Shown: positions 1-7,898, numbered from the stretch's first letter. The stretch: 64,000 bases of DNA from CAVPDE01 sp963702565 (GCA_963702565.1 CAVPDE010000016.1:310001-374000), one strand, 5' to 3'. A program made the numbers and translations. Notes: generated by a model not told the origin, from the letters alone.

Positions 1-309
1 GTGAGGACGATTCGGGAATGCTGGAGAGTGCTCAAGCCGGGACAGAAAGCTTGGATCTACGACCCTGCTAAGGTCTGCTCTCAGGTGGATATGGCTGAGT
101 GGAAGGCGTCCCTCAGCTCTTTCGAGCGGCTCATGGACCGCTTCCTGCCTCTCTTTGCCCATCTGAATCCGCCGCGCCCTTACACCCGGGACCAGGTGGA
201 AGAATGGATCGCTCGCACTGCTTTCAAAGATTACACCATAGAAGAGTACGGAACGGAAATGAGGATCAAACTTAAGAAAACAGGTGACCCAGTGAGGACA
301 AAACAATGA
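1..309 (+). CDS. Class I SAM-dependent methyltransferase, C-terminal part (5' end outside window)
   Basis: The first bases are already coding, so this is the tail of a longer gene; the GTG at base 1 need not be its start. The visible 102 residues begin with a segment (REIWRVLKPG-like: RECWRVLKPGQKAWIYDP) that matches the strand 5 region of UbiE/Methyltransf_11 type methyltransferases, where the chain usually reads 'hxRVLKPGG'. The SAM-binding N-terminal motif is not visible, so substrate cannot be judged. The stop overlaps the ATG of the next gene by four bases (ATGA), which implies translational coupling with the gamma-carbonic-anhydrase-like gene. Confidence 0.7.
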   Translation: MRTIRECWRVLKPGQKAWIYDPAKVCSQVDMAEWKASLSSFERLMDRFLPLFAHLNPPRPYTRDQVEEWIARTAFKDYTIEEYGTEMRIKLKKTGDPVRTKQ

Positions 310-830
310 TCCGAAGTTTTAGCGGAAAGACTCCCAGAATCGCAACATCCGCTTTTGTGAGTGAAGCCGCTTACGTCATCGGAGACGTGGAGATCGGCGA
401 AGAGTCCAGCGTGTGGCCCGGAGCGGTCATTCGAGCGGACTTCGGCAAAATCACGATCGGCCGCAACACCGCGGTCGAAGACAACTGTGTCATTCACTCC
501 GGCACGCCCTCTGCTCCGGTGGGCGATGTGTTCATCGGGGACAGGGTGATCATCGGGCACGGTGCTGTTCTCAACTGCCGAAAGATCGGAGACCATGTCC
601 TTGTCGGCATGAACGCCACCCTCCTCCATGATTCGGAAATCGGCAGCGACTCCGTGATCGGCGCCTGCTGCCTTGTCGGCCAAGGCGTGAAGATTCCCGA
701 GCACTCCTTTGTGGTCGGTGTCCCCGGGAAGATCAAAGGCCGGCCCACTCCCGAACAGCTCTGGTGGACCAGGGAGGGATACAAGGAGTACCTGGGACTC
801 ATCCATCTGTACAAGAAGGAAAAACTCTGA
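306..830 (+). CDS. Gamma-carbonic-anhydrase-like left-handed beta-helix protein
   Basis: A 174-residue protein made almost entirely of hexapeptide repeats (for example VIGDVEIGEESSVWPG, ITIGRNTAVEDN, VFIGDRVIIGHG), the trimeric left-handed beta-helix of the gamma-CA/YrdA/PaaY family. Of the three zinc-binding histidines of the family, His64 (VIHSG) and His85 (IGHGA) are present. The third, five residues after the second, is Asn90 (GHGAVLN) where His is usual. Other histidines (97 and 108) might substitute, but carbonic anhydrase activity is uncertain. The start overlaps the upstream methyltransferase stop by four bases. Function could be CO2/bicarbonate handling or a CoA-ester-linked role like PaaY; the sequence alone does not decide. 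Confidence 0.85.
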   Translation: MIRSFSGKTPRIATSAFVSEAAYVIGDVEIGEESSVWPGAVIRADFGKITIGRNTAVEDNCVIHSGTPSAPVGDVFIGDRVIIGHGAVLNCRKIGDHVLVGMNATLLHDSEIGSDSVIGACCLVGQGVKIPEHSFVVGVPGKIKGRPTPEQLWWTREGYKEYLGLIHLYKKEKL

Positions 831-841
831 GAAGAAGTGTC

Positions 842-872
842 CCTCCGGGCCGTAGGCCCTACAGGCCGGAGG
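842..872. repeat. Short GC-rich palindrome (REP-like hairpin)
   Basis: CCTCCGGGCC pairs with GGCCGGAGG around an inner GTAGG/CCTAC pairing, giving a near-complete hairpin of 31 bases just after the gamma-CA-like gene. There is no T-run, so it is more like a REP element or a Rho-independent-like 3' stabiliser than a classical terminator. The rest of 831-983 shows nothing I recognise. Confidence 0.6.
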
Positions 873-983
873 CTAAAGTGTCTTAAGTGAGAAGCTGCTC
901 ATCCGGAAAGGGATTTTCCCGGATTCGCGCTGTCCGCAATCAGCGTTCCGAAAAAGACATAGGGAATAGCACTGAGGTGAGGG

Positions 984-2318
984 ATGGTTGAAAAAGTTCT
1001 CATCATGGGGGCTGCAGGACGCGACTTCCACAATTTCAACATTTACTTCAGGGATAATCCCCGTTATCAAGTGGTCGCTTTTACCGCGACGCAGATCCCG
1101 GCCATCGAGGGTCGTCTCTATCCTCCGGAACTCTCGGGAAAGCTCTATCCCGACGGGATCGCCATTTATCCGGAGTCACAGCTCAGGGAACTCATCCGGC
1201 AGCATCAGATCGACCTTGTCGCGCTCTCCTACAGCGACCTTCCCCACGTGGAGGTGATGCACAAGGCTTCCCTGGTCATGGCAGGAGGGGCGGATTTTAT
1301 TCTGATCGGCGCCACCTACACCATGCTCAGGTCCAAGAAACCGGTTGTTTCGGTCTGTGCCGTTCGAACAGGGTGCGGAAAATCCCAGACCACCCGAAAG
1401 GTCTGCCGCATCCTGGGGGACATGCACAGGAAGGTCGTGGTGGTGAGGCACCCTATGCCCTACGGCGACTTGAGAAAACAGATCGTTCAGCGCTTTTCCA
1501 CCTACAAGGATTTCCAGAAGCACCAGTGTACGATTGAAGAGCGAGAGGAATACGAACCCCTTGTGGAGCAGGGCGTTGTGGTTTACGCCGGAGTGGACTA
1601 TGCGAGGATCCTCGAAGCCGCGGAAACCGAAGCCGAGGTGATCGTGTGGGACGGCGGCAACAACGACACCCCGTTCTATTATCCTGATGTGCACCTGGTT
1701 CTCTTTGACCCGCATCGGCCGGGACATGAACTGCTCTACTACCCCGGAGAGACGAACCTGCTGATGGCCGACATCGCCATCATCAACAAGGTGGACACCG
1801 CTTCACCCCGGAACGTGGAGCTGGTTCGAAGAAACATTGAACACTATGCGCCCGGAGCGGATATCCTGCTTGCCGAATCTCCCGTTCTCCTTCAGACCCC
1901 TTCTCGAATTCGAGGCAAGAGTGTGCTTGTCGTAGAGGACGGCCCTACCCTGACTCACGGGGACATGGCCTACGGCGCAGGGCTCATCGCGGCAAGAGCT
2001 TATGGCGCTGGAAAGCTCGTCGATCCGCGACCCCATGCCGTGGGAACAATCCAGGAGGCCTTTCACCGCTACCCTCACATCGGACCTGTTCTCCCTGCCA
2101 TGGGCTACAGCAAGGCACAGGTCAGCGATCTCGAACAGACCATCGACCGTGTGCCCTGCGATCTGGTGCTCTTTGCTACACCGATTCACCTCACCCGCAT
2201 CGTGAAGATCAGCAAGCCCACGGTCAGGGTCCGCTATGAGTACAAAGACCACGGGAGCCCCTCTCTCGAAGAGGCGCTGCTGAAAAGGCTTCGCGCGACC
2301 GGACGAATCTCACTCTGA
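984..2318 (+). CDS. Cyclic 2,3-diphosphoglycerate synthetase-like P-loop protein
   Basis: A 444-residue protein with an N-terminal Rossmann-like segment (VLIMGAAGRDFHNFN) and a central nucleotide-binding loop RTGCGKSQTT near residues 128-137, followed by DGGNNDTPFY and the base-recognition-like IINKVD motif. This layout is that of the bacterial homologues of archaeal cyclic 2,3-diphosphoglycerate synthetase, which joins the two phosphates of 2,3-DPG with ATP. In bacteria the real substrate is not established. It starts at an ATG preceded by GAGGTGAGGG and is followed 14 bases later by carbamate kinase. The pairing suggests phosphate-anhydride or carbamoyl-phosphate chemistry, which is inference. 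Confidence 0.75.
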   Translation: MVEKVLIMGAAGRDFHNFNIYFRDNPRYQVVAFTATQIPAIEGRLYPPELSGKLYPDGIAIYPESQLRELIRQHQIDLVALSYSDLPHVEVMHKASLVMAGGADFILIGATYTMLRSKKPVVSVCAVRTGCGKSQTTRKVCRILGDMHRKVVVVRHPMPYGDLRKQIVQRFSTYKDFQKHQCTIEEREEYEPLVEQGVVVYAGVDYARILEAAETEAEVIVWDGGNNDTPFYYPDVHLVLFDPHRPGHELLYYPGETNLLMADIAIINKVDTASPRNVELVRRNIEHYAPGADILLAESPVLLQTPSRIRGKSVLVVEDGPTLTHGDMAYGAGLIAARAYGAGKLVDPRPHAVGTIQEAFHRYPHIGPVLPAMGYSKAQVSDLEQTIDRVPCDLVLFATPIHLTRIVKISKPTVRVRYEYKDHGSPSLEEALLKRLRATGRISL

Positions 2319-2332
2319 GAGGTTGCAACCGT

Positions 2333-3271
2333 ATGAACATGAAAACCCCCAAGGAAACCCTGCTGGTCGCCTTTGGCGGCAATGCCCTGCTCCGCAAGAA
2401 CCAGGCGGGAACCGTGGAAGAGCAATTCGAGAATTTGCGGATTCCGATCCGCCAGATTGCCCGGCTTTCCAGGGAGTACAAGACCATCATCACCCACGGC
2501 AATGCGCCCCAGGTGGGAAACCTCCTCCTCCAGCAGGAGAGTTGCAGCGAGGTGCCTCCCTTGCCTCTCGAAATTCTCGTTGCCCAGACGCAGGGACAGC
2601 TCGGGTATATGATCGAGTCCACTCTGGACAGCGAGCTCATGAAAATGGGGATCGTTGCAGAGCAGCCTCTGGTCAGTCTCATCAGTTATGTGGTCGTGGA
2701 TGAGAAGGATCCCGCTTTTCTTAAGCCCTCAAAACCCATCGGGCCTTTCTTTAGCGCTGAAAAGGCCAAGACCCTTCCCTACCCGACCGTTCAAACCCCC
2801 GGAGGCTTCCGCCGCGTCGTGGCCTCGCCCAGGCCTGTGACCATCGTTGAAAAGCGGGAGATCAGGAAGCTCATCGACATGGGGTTTATCGTGATCTGCT
2901 GCGGAGGGGGAGGGATTCCTGTAGCAAGAGAAGGCAGAGCGTTTGCCGGTGTGGATGCTGTGATCGACAAAGACCTGGCGAGCGCAAAGCTGGCCGAGGA
3001 GGTGGGCGTGGACATCTTCGTCATTGCGACAGAGGTGGAGGGGGTTGCCCTTCACTATGGCAAACCCGAGGAGGCCTTCCTCCGAACCTTAACGATCCAG
3101 GAAGCGGCGCAATACCTAAAGCAAGGCCACTTCCCTCCGGGCTCCATGGGTCCGAAAGTGGAGGCCGCCGTGCAGTTCACCCGGAAGAGGGGCAAGCGAG
3201 CGGTCATCACATCCATTGAAAAGATTGAAGAGGCGGTGCGAGGAAAAGCGGGAACGGAAATCGTCGCATGA
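2333..3271 (+). CDS. arcC: Carbamate kinase
   Basis: 312 residues, normal length for carbamate kinase, which interconverts carbamoyl phosphate plus ADP and carbamate plus ATP. Family hallmarks: N-terminal LLVAFGGNALL, ITHGNAPQVGNLLLQQE, VICCGGGGIPV, GVDAVIDKDLASAKLA and the C-terminal PGSMGPKVEAAVQFT. It lies 14 bases after the cPGS-like gene, with GAGAGG upstream of the ATG, so the two are probably co-transcribed. No ornithine carbamoyltransferase or arginine deiminase gene is in the window, so the enzyme does not sit in a classic arc operon here. Confidence 0.93.
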   Translation: MNMKTPKETLLVAFGGNALLRKNQAGTVEEQFENLRIPIRQIARLSREYKTIITHGNAPQVGNLLLQQESCSEVPPLPLEILVAQTQGQLGYMIESTLDSELMKMGIVAEQPLVSLISYVVVDEKDPAFLKPSKPIGPFFSAEKAKTLPYPTVQTPGGFRRVVASPRPVTIVEKREIRKLIDMGFIVICCGGGGIPVAREGRAFAGVDAVIDKDLASAKLAEEVGVDIFVIATEVEGVALHYGKPEEAFLRTLTIQEAAQYLKQGHFPPGSMGPKVEAAVQFTRKRGKRAVITSIEKIEEAVRGKAGTEIVA

Positions 3272-3306
3272 CGGGGCACGGTTCAAGGCGCACGGAACGA
3301 CGCCAG

Positions 3307-3328
3307 GTTGAGCCGGAGTCGGCTCAAC
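3307..3328. terminator. Perfect hairpin between convergent genes (possible bidirectional terminator)
   Basis: GTTGAGCC-N6-GGCTCAAC forms a perfect 8-bp stem between the carbamate kinase stop and the end of the small minus-strand gene. The T-run is weak (CGCCTATTTG), so termination is a guess from position. Confidence 0.4.
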
Positions 3329-3330
3329 GC

Positions 3331-3582
3331 CTATTTGCTGCACGCTTTTCGTAAACCGCGTTCTACCGTCACGACAAAGTCCTGCACGTTCGTGAGGATG
3401 GAGTGGGCCGTGAGCGACCCGCGGTTGGCGAGTTTGTTGACTGCAAACTCAGACATGTCCACCGTGTAGAAATAGACCGGCCGCACCCTGTCCTTGCCGA
3501 TCGCTCTGTAGGTCGGCAGAGAAAAAGCCATGGCAGAAACCCCCATGAAAAGCATGATAAAGAAAGGGATTCTCCGTGTCAA
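3331..3582 (-). CDS. Small hypothetical exported or membrane-anchored protein
   Basis: An 83-residue frame starting at TTG, with AAAAGGG five bases upstream as a plausible ribosome binding site. The N-terminus MTRRIPFFIMLFMGVSAMAFS looks like a signal peptide (basic start, hydrophobic core, small residues). The rest is polar and of no family I know. It fills an otherwise empty 430-base stretch and is convergent with carbamate kinase. The coding call is tentative because support is only the leader and the RBS. Confidence 0.35.
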   Translation of the reverse strand: MTRRIPFFIMLFMGVSAMAFSLPTYRAIGKDRVRPVYFYTVDMSEFAVNKLANRGSLTAHSILTNVQDFVVTVERGLRKACSK

Positions 3583-3597
3583 ATAGCCCTTTTAGCG

Positions 3598-3627
3598 TTG
3601 ACATCCGCTCTTTTTTTCCCCTATTCT
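3598..3627 (+). promoter_or_regulatory. Putative sigma-70 promoter for the 3702 gene
   Basis: A perfect TTGACA at 3598-3603 is followed 18 bases later by TATTCT at 3622-3627 (four of six matches to TATAAT). The cysteine-cluster gene begins about 70 bases downstream. Judged by eye only. Confidence 0.45.
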
Positions 3628-3701
3628 GTGACGAAAGACATCCCGGTATTTCCCGCGTTACAAGTCAACTTACTCAACAACCCGTCCACCCTTGAAAGAA
3701 A

Positions 3702-4286
3702 ATGGTTGCTCAGGAGATTAACAAGGCAAAAGCGCTTTACGACGCGTACGGGAGTGCTCTCCGGGAAGACCCAAGAGTTCACGACCTGATCGAGAACTAC
3801 CGGAAAGCGATTGCCCGCACTTATGGAGCCATGGCTGAGGAGGGTGTCCTGAAGGCTTGCTCTCAGTGTGCTCAAGGCCCCCCGGGAAGCTGCTGCTTTG
3901 AGGGCGTTGAGGACTGGTATGACCCTGTCCTGCTCCTGATCAACCTCCTGCTGGATGCCCCCCTGCCCTCTCAGCGAGAAATCCCTGAAGCCTGTTTCTT
4001 TGTCGGACAGGGCGGGTGTAAACTCCGCGGCCGCTACGCCTTCTGCGTCAATTTCCTGTGCCCGAAGCTCAGCACCGGAATAAAGAACGGTAAACTCCTT
4101 CGCACCACCGGCGAAGAACTCCTCTGCGGGTGGGAACTGGAAAAAGAAATCCGACGCCGGATCGCCTCCGGGACAGGGCGGGGCTTCTCACAACGTAACA
4201 GGAGATTCGGCCATGAAGGAATACTCGGACCCGAGAATGCACTCCGCGGAACACATCCTCAACCAGACCATGGTCCGGATGTTTGA
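3702..4286 (+). CDS. Cysteine-cluster hypothetical protein
   Basis: 194 residues. A helical N-terminal third is followed by a cysteine-rich core, CSQCAQGPPGSCCFEG, then CFFVGQGGCKLRGRYAFC and VNFLCPKL. At least eight cysteines are spaced like a metal or Fe-S site; the CxxC...CC arrangement recalls YkgJ-type clusters without matching clearly. The C-terminal ~25 residues lie in the 74-base overlap with the next gene (different frame) and look low in family character, so the true end of the conserved part is near residue 165. A strong-looking promoter precedes it. Function unknown; a second cysteine-cluster protein lies at 7340. Confidence 0.65.
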   Translation: MVAQEINKAKALYDAYGSALREDPRVHDLIENYRKAIARTYGAMAEEGVLKACSQCAQGPPGSCCFEGVEDWYDPVLLLINLLLDAPLPSQREIPEACFFVGQGGCKLRGRYAFCVNFLCPKLSTGIKNGKLLRTTGEELLCGWELEKEIRRRIASGTGRGFSQRNRRFGHEGILGPENALRGTHPQPDHGPDV

Positions 4287-4659
4287 TTGCGGCCGGTGCT
4301 TCAGGGCTCACATTGAAAAGAAGAAGTCAAAATGCGATTATCATTTTGATCGACCCTTGACCGACAAGGAGATCGACACCATCCAATCCACGGTGAACCG
4401 GGTCATCGAGTCCGATTTGCCTGTAAGGGAAGAATTCCTGAGCAGAGAAGAGGCACAGGCGCAGTACACTCTGGAGCGTCTTCCGGAGGAGACGGGAAAC
4501 CAAATCCGCATCATCAGGGTGGGGGATTACGATGCGTGTCCCTGCATCGGTCCGCACGTGAAGTCCACTGGAGAGATCGGCGGATTCCGAATCCTCTCGA
4601 CCAGCTTTGAAGATGGCGTTTTGAGGATACGCTTTAAATGTAACAGTTTAGCTCTTTGA
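4213..4659 (+). CDS. Stand-alone alanyl-tRNA editing domain protein (AlaX-like)
   Basis: 148 residues corresponding to the second additional domain (tRNA_SAD) of alanyl- and threonyl-tRNA synthetases. The zinc site is complete: HSAEH gives His10 and His14, and CIGPH gives Cys111 and His115. Such free-standing proteins deacylate mischarged tRNAs (Ser- or Gly-tRNA-Ala). The start is fixed by AGGAG seven bases before the ATG, although it overlaps the upstream gene by 74 bases. The last codons (NSLAL and the stop) lie inside the left arm of an inverted repeat whose right arm carries the same sequence mirrored at 4911-4930. Confidence 0.85.
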   Translation: MKEYSDPRMHSAEHILNQTMVRMFDCGRCFRAHIEKKKSKCDYHFDRPLTDKEIDTIQSTVNRVIESDLPVREEFLSREEAQAQYTLERLPEETGNQIRIIRVGDYDACPCIGPHVKSTGEIGGFRILSTSFEDGVLRIRFKCNSLAL

Positions 4660-4930
4660 ATTAAACACAGAAAAAGGCCATGGGAGTCCCTCTAGAAACA
4701 GAACAACGAAGACGCCACACCTTCATAGCAAGCTCTAGGCCATGCGTGAGGCGGGCGGAGGGCTACCGGGGAACTCGCCACGTTATCCCCATCTGACAGG
4801 TGCCGGTGACACCTCGCCGCCCGCCTTCGCTGCCCCTTATGTGCAGAGTCTTTCCCGCACACTCTTCGTTTTCTGTTTTTAGAGGGACTCCCATGGCCTG
4901 AGCCATCCATTTCAAAGAGCTAAACTGTTA
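4641..4930. repeat. ~290-bp element bounded by ~70-bp imperfect inverted repeats
   Basis: Bases 4641-4712 read, with few mismatches, as the reverse complement of 4863-4930: both arms carry TAACAGTTTAGCTCTTTGAA, then GGCCATGGGAGTCCCTCT, then a CAGAA-CGAAGA run. The GC-rich centre contains a further inverted pair (GAGGCGGGCGG near 4750, CCGCCCGCCTT near 4820). No convincing reading frame lies inside. The left arm includes the end of the AlaX-like gene. It has the form of a MITE or large cruciform. Confidence 0.8.
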
Positions 4931-4947
4931 CCTTTAGATTAGGGGGG

Positions 4948-6183
4948 ATGACCATGTTCGAGTTTCTGCTCTCTGAAGAGGAAAAGGCCCTGAAGGCTGA
5001 AGCCAGGCGGTTTGCCAAGGAGGACGTCCCCAGTTCCCTGATCCGGGACATGGACGGCGAGAGGATTCGATACCCCAAGGAGTTTCTTCAGAAGGCGGCT
5101 TCGCGAAACCTCCTTGGCCTGCGGTTCTCGCCCGTCTGGGGAGGCCGGGGGGCTAAGTGGACTGGAGAAGTAGCCGCCCTGGAAGAAATCGGCGTGCTGG
5201 GCTCGAGCCTGTCCTGTCTTTATTCCCTTGTGAGTATCGTAGGGGAAGCCATCCACCTCTTCGGTACAGAGGGACAGAAGGAAACCTATCTCAGGCCCAC
5301 CCTGCAAGGAAAACTCTGCTGCGCCGAAGCGCTGACCGAACCGAGAGGCGGTTCCGACTTTTTCGGTGCCACCACCCTCGCCAGAAGAGACGGGAACGAT
5401 TATATCCTGAACGGCCAGAAGCGTTTTGTGGTGGGGGCGGAAGGAGCCGACTATTTCCTTGTCTATGCCAGGACCGCTGAAGACGCCCCGGCGCATCAAT
5501 CCATCTCCGCCTTTCTCGTGGACAGGGATTCCGGTGTGGAGGTCAAACATGTTTACGGACTTCTCGGGTCCAGGGGTGGAGGCACGGGGCGGATCTATTT
5601 TCGAGACGTGAGAGTGCCGGGCGATCATCGGATCGGCCCTGAGCACGGCGGCGCCCTGGTCTTCAACAGGATGATGGTGCCCGAAAGACTGACGACCGCC
5701 GCGGCCTCGCTGGGCATGGCCCGGTCCTGTTTGGAGATCGCGGCACGATACTCGAACAGAAGGAAAGCCTTTGGGGAACTGATCCGCAACTTCCAGGCGG
5801 TCAGTTTCAAGATCGCCGACGGCGTGACCCGTCTGGACGCCGCAACAAGCCTCGTTTACGTGACCGCGCGCCAAGTGGACGGGGGGATGGAGTCCAGGAG
5901 AATGGTCTCGGAGGCAAAGAAAACCTCCACGGAGATGCTCTGGTCCGTGGTGAATGACTGCATGCAGGTCATGGGAGGGATCGGCTACACCAGTGTCTAT
6001 CCTGTGGAGCGGTTCCTCCGCGACGCAAGGCTTCAAATGATATGGACCGGAACCAATGAGATCATGAACCTCCTGATCCAGCACGAGTTTTACAAAGAGC
6101 TTCTGACCAAAAAGCAAGACACGCGCAACATCGAGCTGGATGCCCTCGACGAGGAGGGCGAAGAAGAGAAGATTTACGAGTAA
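4948..6183 (+). CDS. Acyl-CoA dehydrogenase family protein
   Basis: 411 residues with the three ACAD domains: N-terminal helical (to ~120), beta domain with ALTEPRGGSD (FAD/substrate loop, ~135) and C-terminal helical with RKAFGELIRNFQAV and the end signature. ACADs oxidise acyl-CoA thioesters with FAD and pass electrons to ETF. The usual catalytic Glu of the 'YEGT' motif is Thr367 here (IWTGTNEIM). A Glu at residue 246 (VPERLTTAAA) sits where isovaleryl- and long-chain-type enzymes carry their base. Substrate is unknown; the acidic tail (DALDEEGEEEK) is an extra. GGGGGG precedes the ATG, and an ATG two codons on is an alternative start. No ETF gene is nearby. Confidence 0.9.
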   Translation: MTMFEFLLSEEEKALKAEARRFAKEDVPSSLIRDMDGERIRYPKEFLQKAASRNLLGLRFSPVWGGRGAKWTGEVAALEEIGVLGSSLSCLYSLVSIVGEAIHLFGTEGQKETYLRPTLQGKLCCAEALTEPRGGSDFFGATTLARRDGNDYILNGQKRFVVGAEGADYFLVYARTAEDAPAHQSISAFLVDRDSGVEVKHVYGLLGSRGGGTGRIYFRDVRVPGDHRIGPEHGGALVFNRMMVPERLTTAAASLGMARSCLEIAARYSNRRKAFGELIRNFQAVSFKIADGVTRLDAATSLVYVTARQVDGGMESRRMVSEAKKTSTEMLWSVVNDCMQVMGGIGYTSVYPVERFLRDARLQMIWTGTNEIMNLLIQHEFYKELLTKKQDTRNIELDALDEEGEEEKIYE

Positions 6184-6314
6184 TCTTCTGTTGCTTGCGA
6201 ACTGAGAACGCAGTAAGATTTCAAAAGGCTGCAGAAGGTTGCATGCTCCTGGGGGAATGAATCATTTTTGAGTACAGCACATGAGCGCACTAACTCAGAA
6301 AGGAGGGGAGAACC

Positions 6315-7229
6315 ATGAGAGTCCTTTTAAAGCGTATCCTTTGCGCCACGGATTTCTCGGATTTCTCGAATCATGCCATTCCTTATGGCATTGCCCTGGC
6401 GAGGGAATTTAAGGCAAAACTTTACGTGTCCCATGTCATCGATCTCTCCTCAGCCGCGATCTACGGGGAGGCGGTCTTCGCTCTGGAAGAGCAGCAGAGC
6501 AGAATGACGGCCTACGCTCACAAGGAAATGACCAGGCTCATGGGCCAGGAGTCCCTGGACTGGGAACCCCTGATCACCGTGGGGAATCCGGCCAATGAAA
6601 TTGCCCGTCTGGCCGCCGACAAACAGGTGGACCTCACCATTGCGGCGAGCCATGGCCGCTCCGGCCTGAAGCGCCTGATCCTCGGCTCTGTCACCGAACG
6701 TCTGATGCGGACCCTGCCCTGCCCTCTCTGGGTCGTCCGGAGCCCTGAACCCGGTTTTGTCACGCCTGCGAACGAGGCCATCCAGCTCAAGAAGGTCCTG
6801 GTGGGTTGCGACTTTTCGCCGGACTCCAGCCTGGCTTTCGAGTACGGGCTCAGCCTGGCTCAGGAATTTCAGGCCGAACTCCATCTAGCCCATGTCGTGG
6901 AGCCTCCGCTCTACGATGATTTGATCAAGCCCTCGGAATCCAGAGAGTCCTTCAGGCAGCGGCTCCGGAAAACCGTTCAGGAAAAACTCGCCACCATGGT
7001 CCCTGAAGAAGCCCGGACCTGGTGCAAACCCGTGACGGCCCTTTTGGCCGGCCAGCCGCATGAGGAATTGATCAAGTACGCGGTCGTCAATGACATGGAC
7101 CTGATCGTGTTGGGAGTCAGAGGTCACAGTCTGGTAGAAAGCTTTTTTGTAGGCTCGACAACGGACCGTGTTCTGAGAAAGGGGCCGTGTCCTGTGCTCT
7201 CTGTTCAGCCCAAGTCGCATGTGCGGTAG
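6315..7229 (+). CDS. Tandem universal stress protein (two UspA domains)
   Basis: 304 residues forming two UspA domains (about 6-145 and 157-300). Each carries the ATP-binding loop of the ATP-binding UspA class: SHGRSGLKRLILGSVTERL in the first and VRGHSLVESFFVGSTTDRVL in the second. AGGAGGGGAG stands right before the ATG, so the start is firm. Such proteins bind ATP and support survival under stress; a more exact role cannot be read. It appears monocistronic, with 131 bases upstream that hold nothing I recognise. Confidence 0.92.
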   Translation: MRVLLKRILCATDFSDFSNHAIPYGIALAREFKAKLYVSHVIDLSSAAIYGEAVFALEEQQSRMTAYAHKEMTRLMGQESLDWEPLITVGNPANEIARLAADKQVDLTIAASHGRSGLKRLILGSVTERLMRTLPCPLWVVRSPEPGFVTPANEAIQLKKVLVGCDFSPDSSLAFEYGLSLAQEFQAELHLAHVVEPPLYDDLIKPSESRESFRQRLRKTVQEKLATMVPEEARTWCKPVTALLAGQPHEELIKYAVVNDMDLIVLGVRGHSLVESFFVGSTTDRVLRKGPCPVLSVQPKSHVR

Positions 7230-7339
7230 GGCCCGCTGCTCCGTGCTCGCGGCTGTTTCGGTGACACCGAAGAATTTCCTTGTCTCCGACGGGGTTTTTC
7301 ACTAAGAAAGCCTTTCAGAAAAAGCTTTTGGAGGGCTCG

Positions 7340-7891
7340 ATGAAAACCGTGGGATACCATGCGGGAGAGGCCATAAAACTCGAAGGGCCGTTCTCTTCTT
7401 CTCTCGTTTGTCAGATCAAGAAACTGAGATGGGCAGGCGCGCGCCTCTGCTTCATCGGCTTCCTCACCCTGGGAGTCACCAGCGGGGTCGGTCTTTATCT
7501 CTTGGCGCCCCTTTTCAGCTATTACTTTTTCGGAACCCTCCGATTCTGGAAATACGCGCACCTGGGGCCGCGCCTGATCGTCTATGCGTACACCATGGCC
7601 TTCGGCTATCTCAAGGGGGAGTTTACCCCCTCGGTTCCTCTCACGGCTCCTCCTATGACCAAGCCCGATCTGTCGCTGGTTCTGATCAGCCCTGCTTGGG
7701 CAAACGGGGAATCGTGCGCGGACTGCGGCAAGTGCTGCAAAAAGATCCGTTGCCCCCTTCAGGAGAAAACCCACAACCAGTGCATGGGGTATGACTCCTT
7801 TTACTGGCGCTATTTCAACTGTGGCCGTTATCCTGCCACCCAGGGTGACATTGATCGGTACGAATGTCCGAAGTGGATGATGCGAGCCTAG
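7340..7891 (+). CDS. Membrane protein with C-terminal CxxCGxCC metal cluster
   Basis: 183 residues from an ATG with GGAGGG at a good distance; an in-frame start 20 codons upstream lacks a ribosome site. One or two hydrophobic segments (ARLCFIGFLTLGVTSGVGLYLLAPLFSYYFFG, about 33-62) are followed by a soluble tail with CADCGKCCKKIRCPLQ, then NQCMGYD, FNCGRY and YECPKW. The seven or eight cysteines resemble the YkgJ-type cluster (CxxCxxCC). Family function unknown; metal or Fe-S binding at the membrane is inferred. Confidence 0.7.
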   Translation: MKTVGYHAGEAIKLEGPFSSSLVCQIKKLRWAGARLCFIGFLTLGVTSGVGLYLLAPLFSYYFFGTLRFWKYAHLGPRLIVYAYTMAFGYLKGEFTPSVPLTAPPMTKPDLSLVLISPAWANGESCADCGKCCKKIRCPLQEKTHNQCMGYDSFYWRYFNCGRYPATQGDIDRYECPKWMMRA

Positions 7892-7898
7892 CGGTGGA

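Noticed and set aside
4692..4910. Minus-strand 72-residue frame inside the inverted repeat
   Set aside because: It lies wholly inside repeat arms and GC-rich hairpins and has no protein character.
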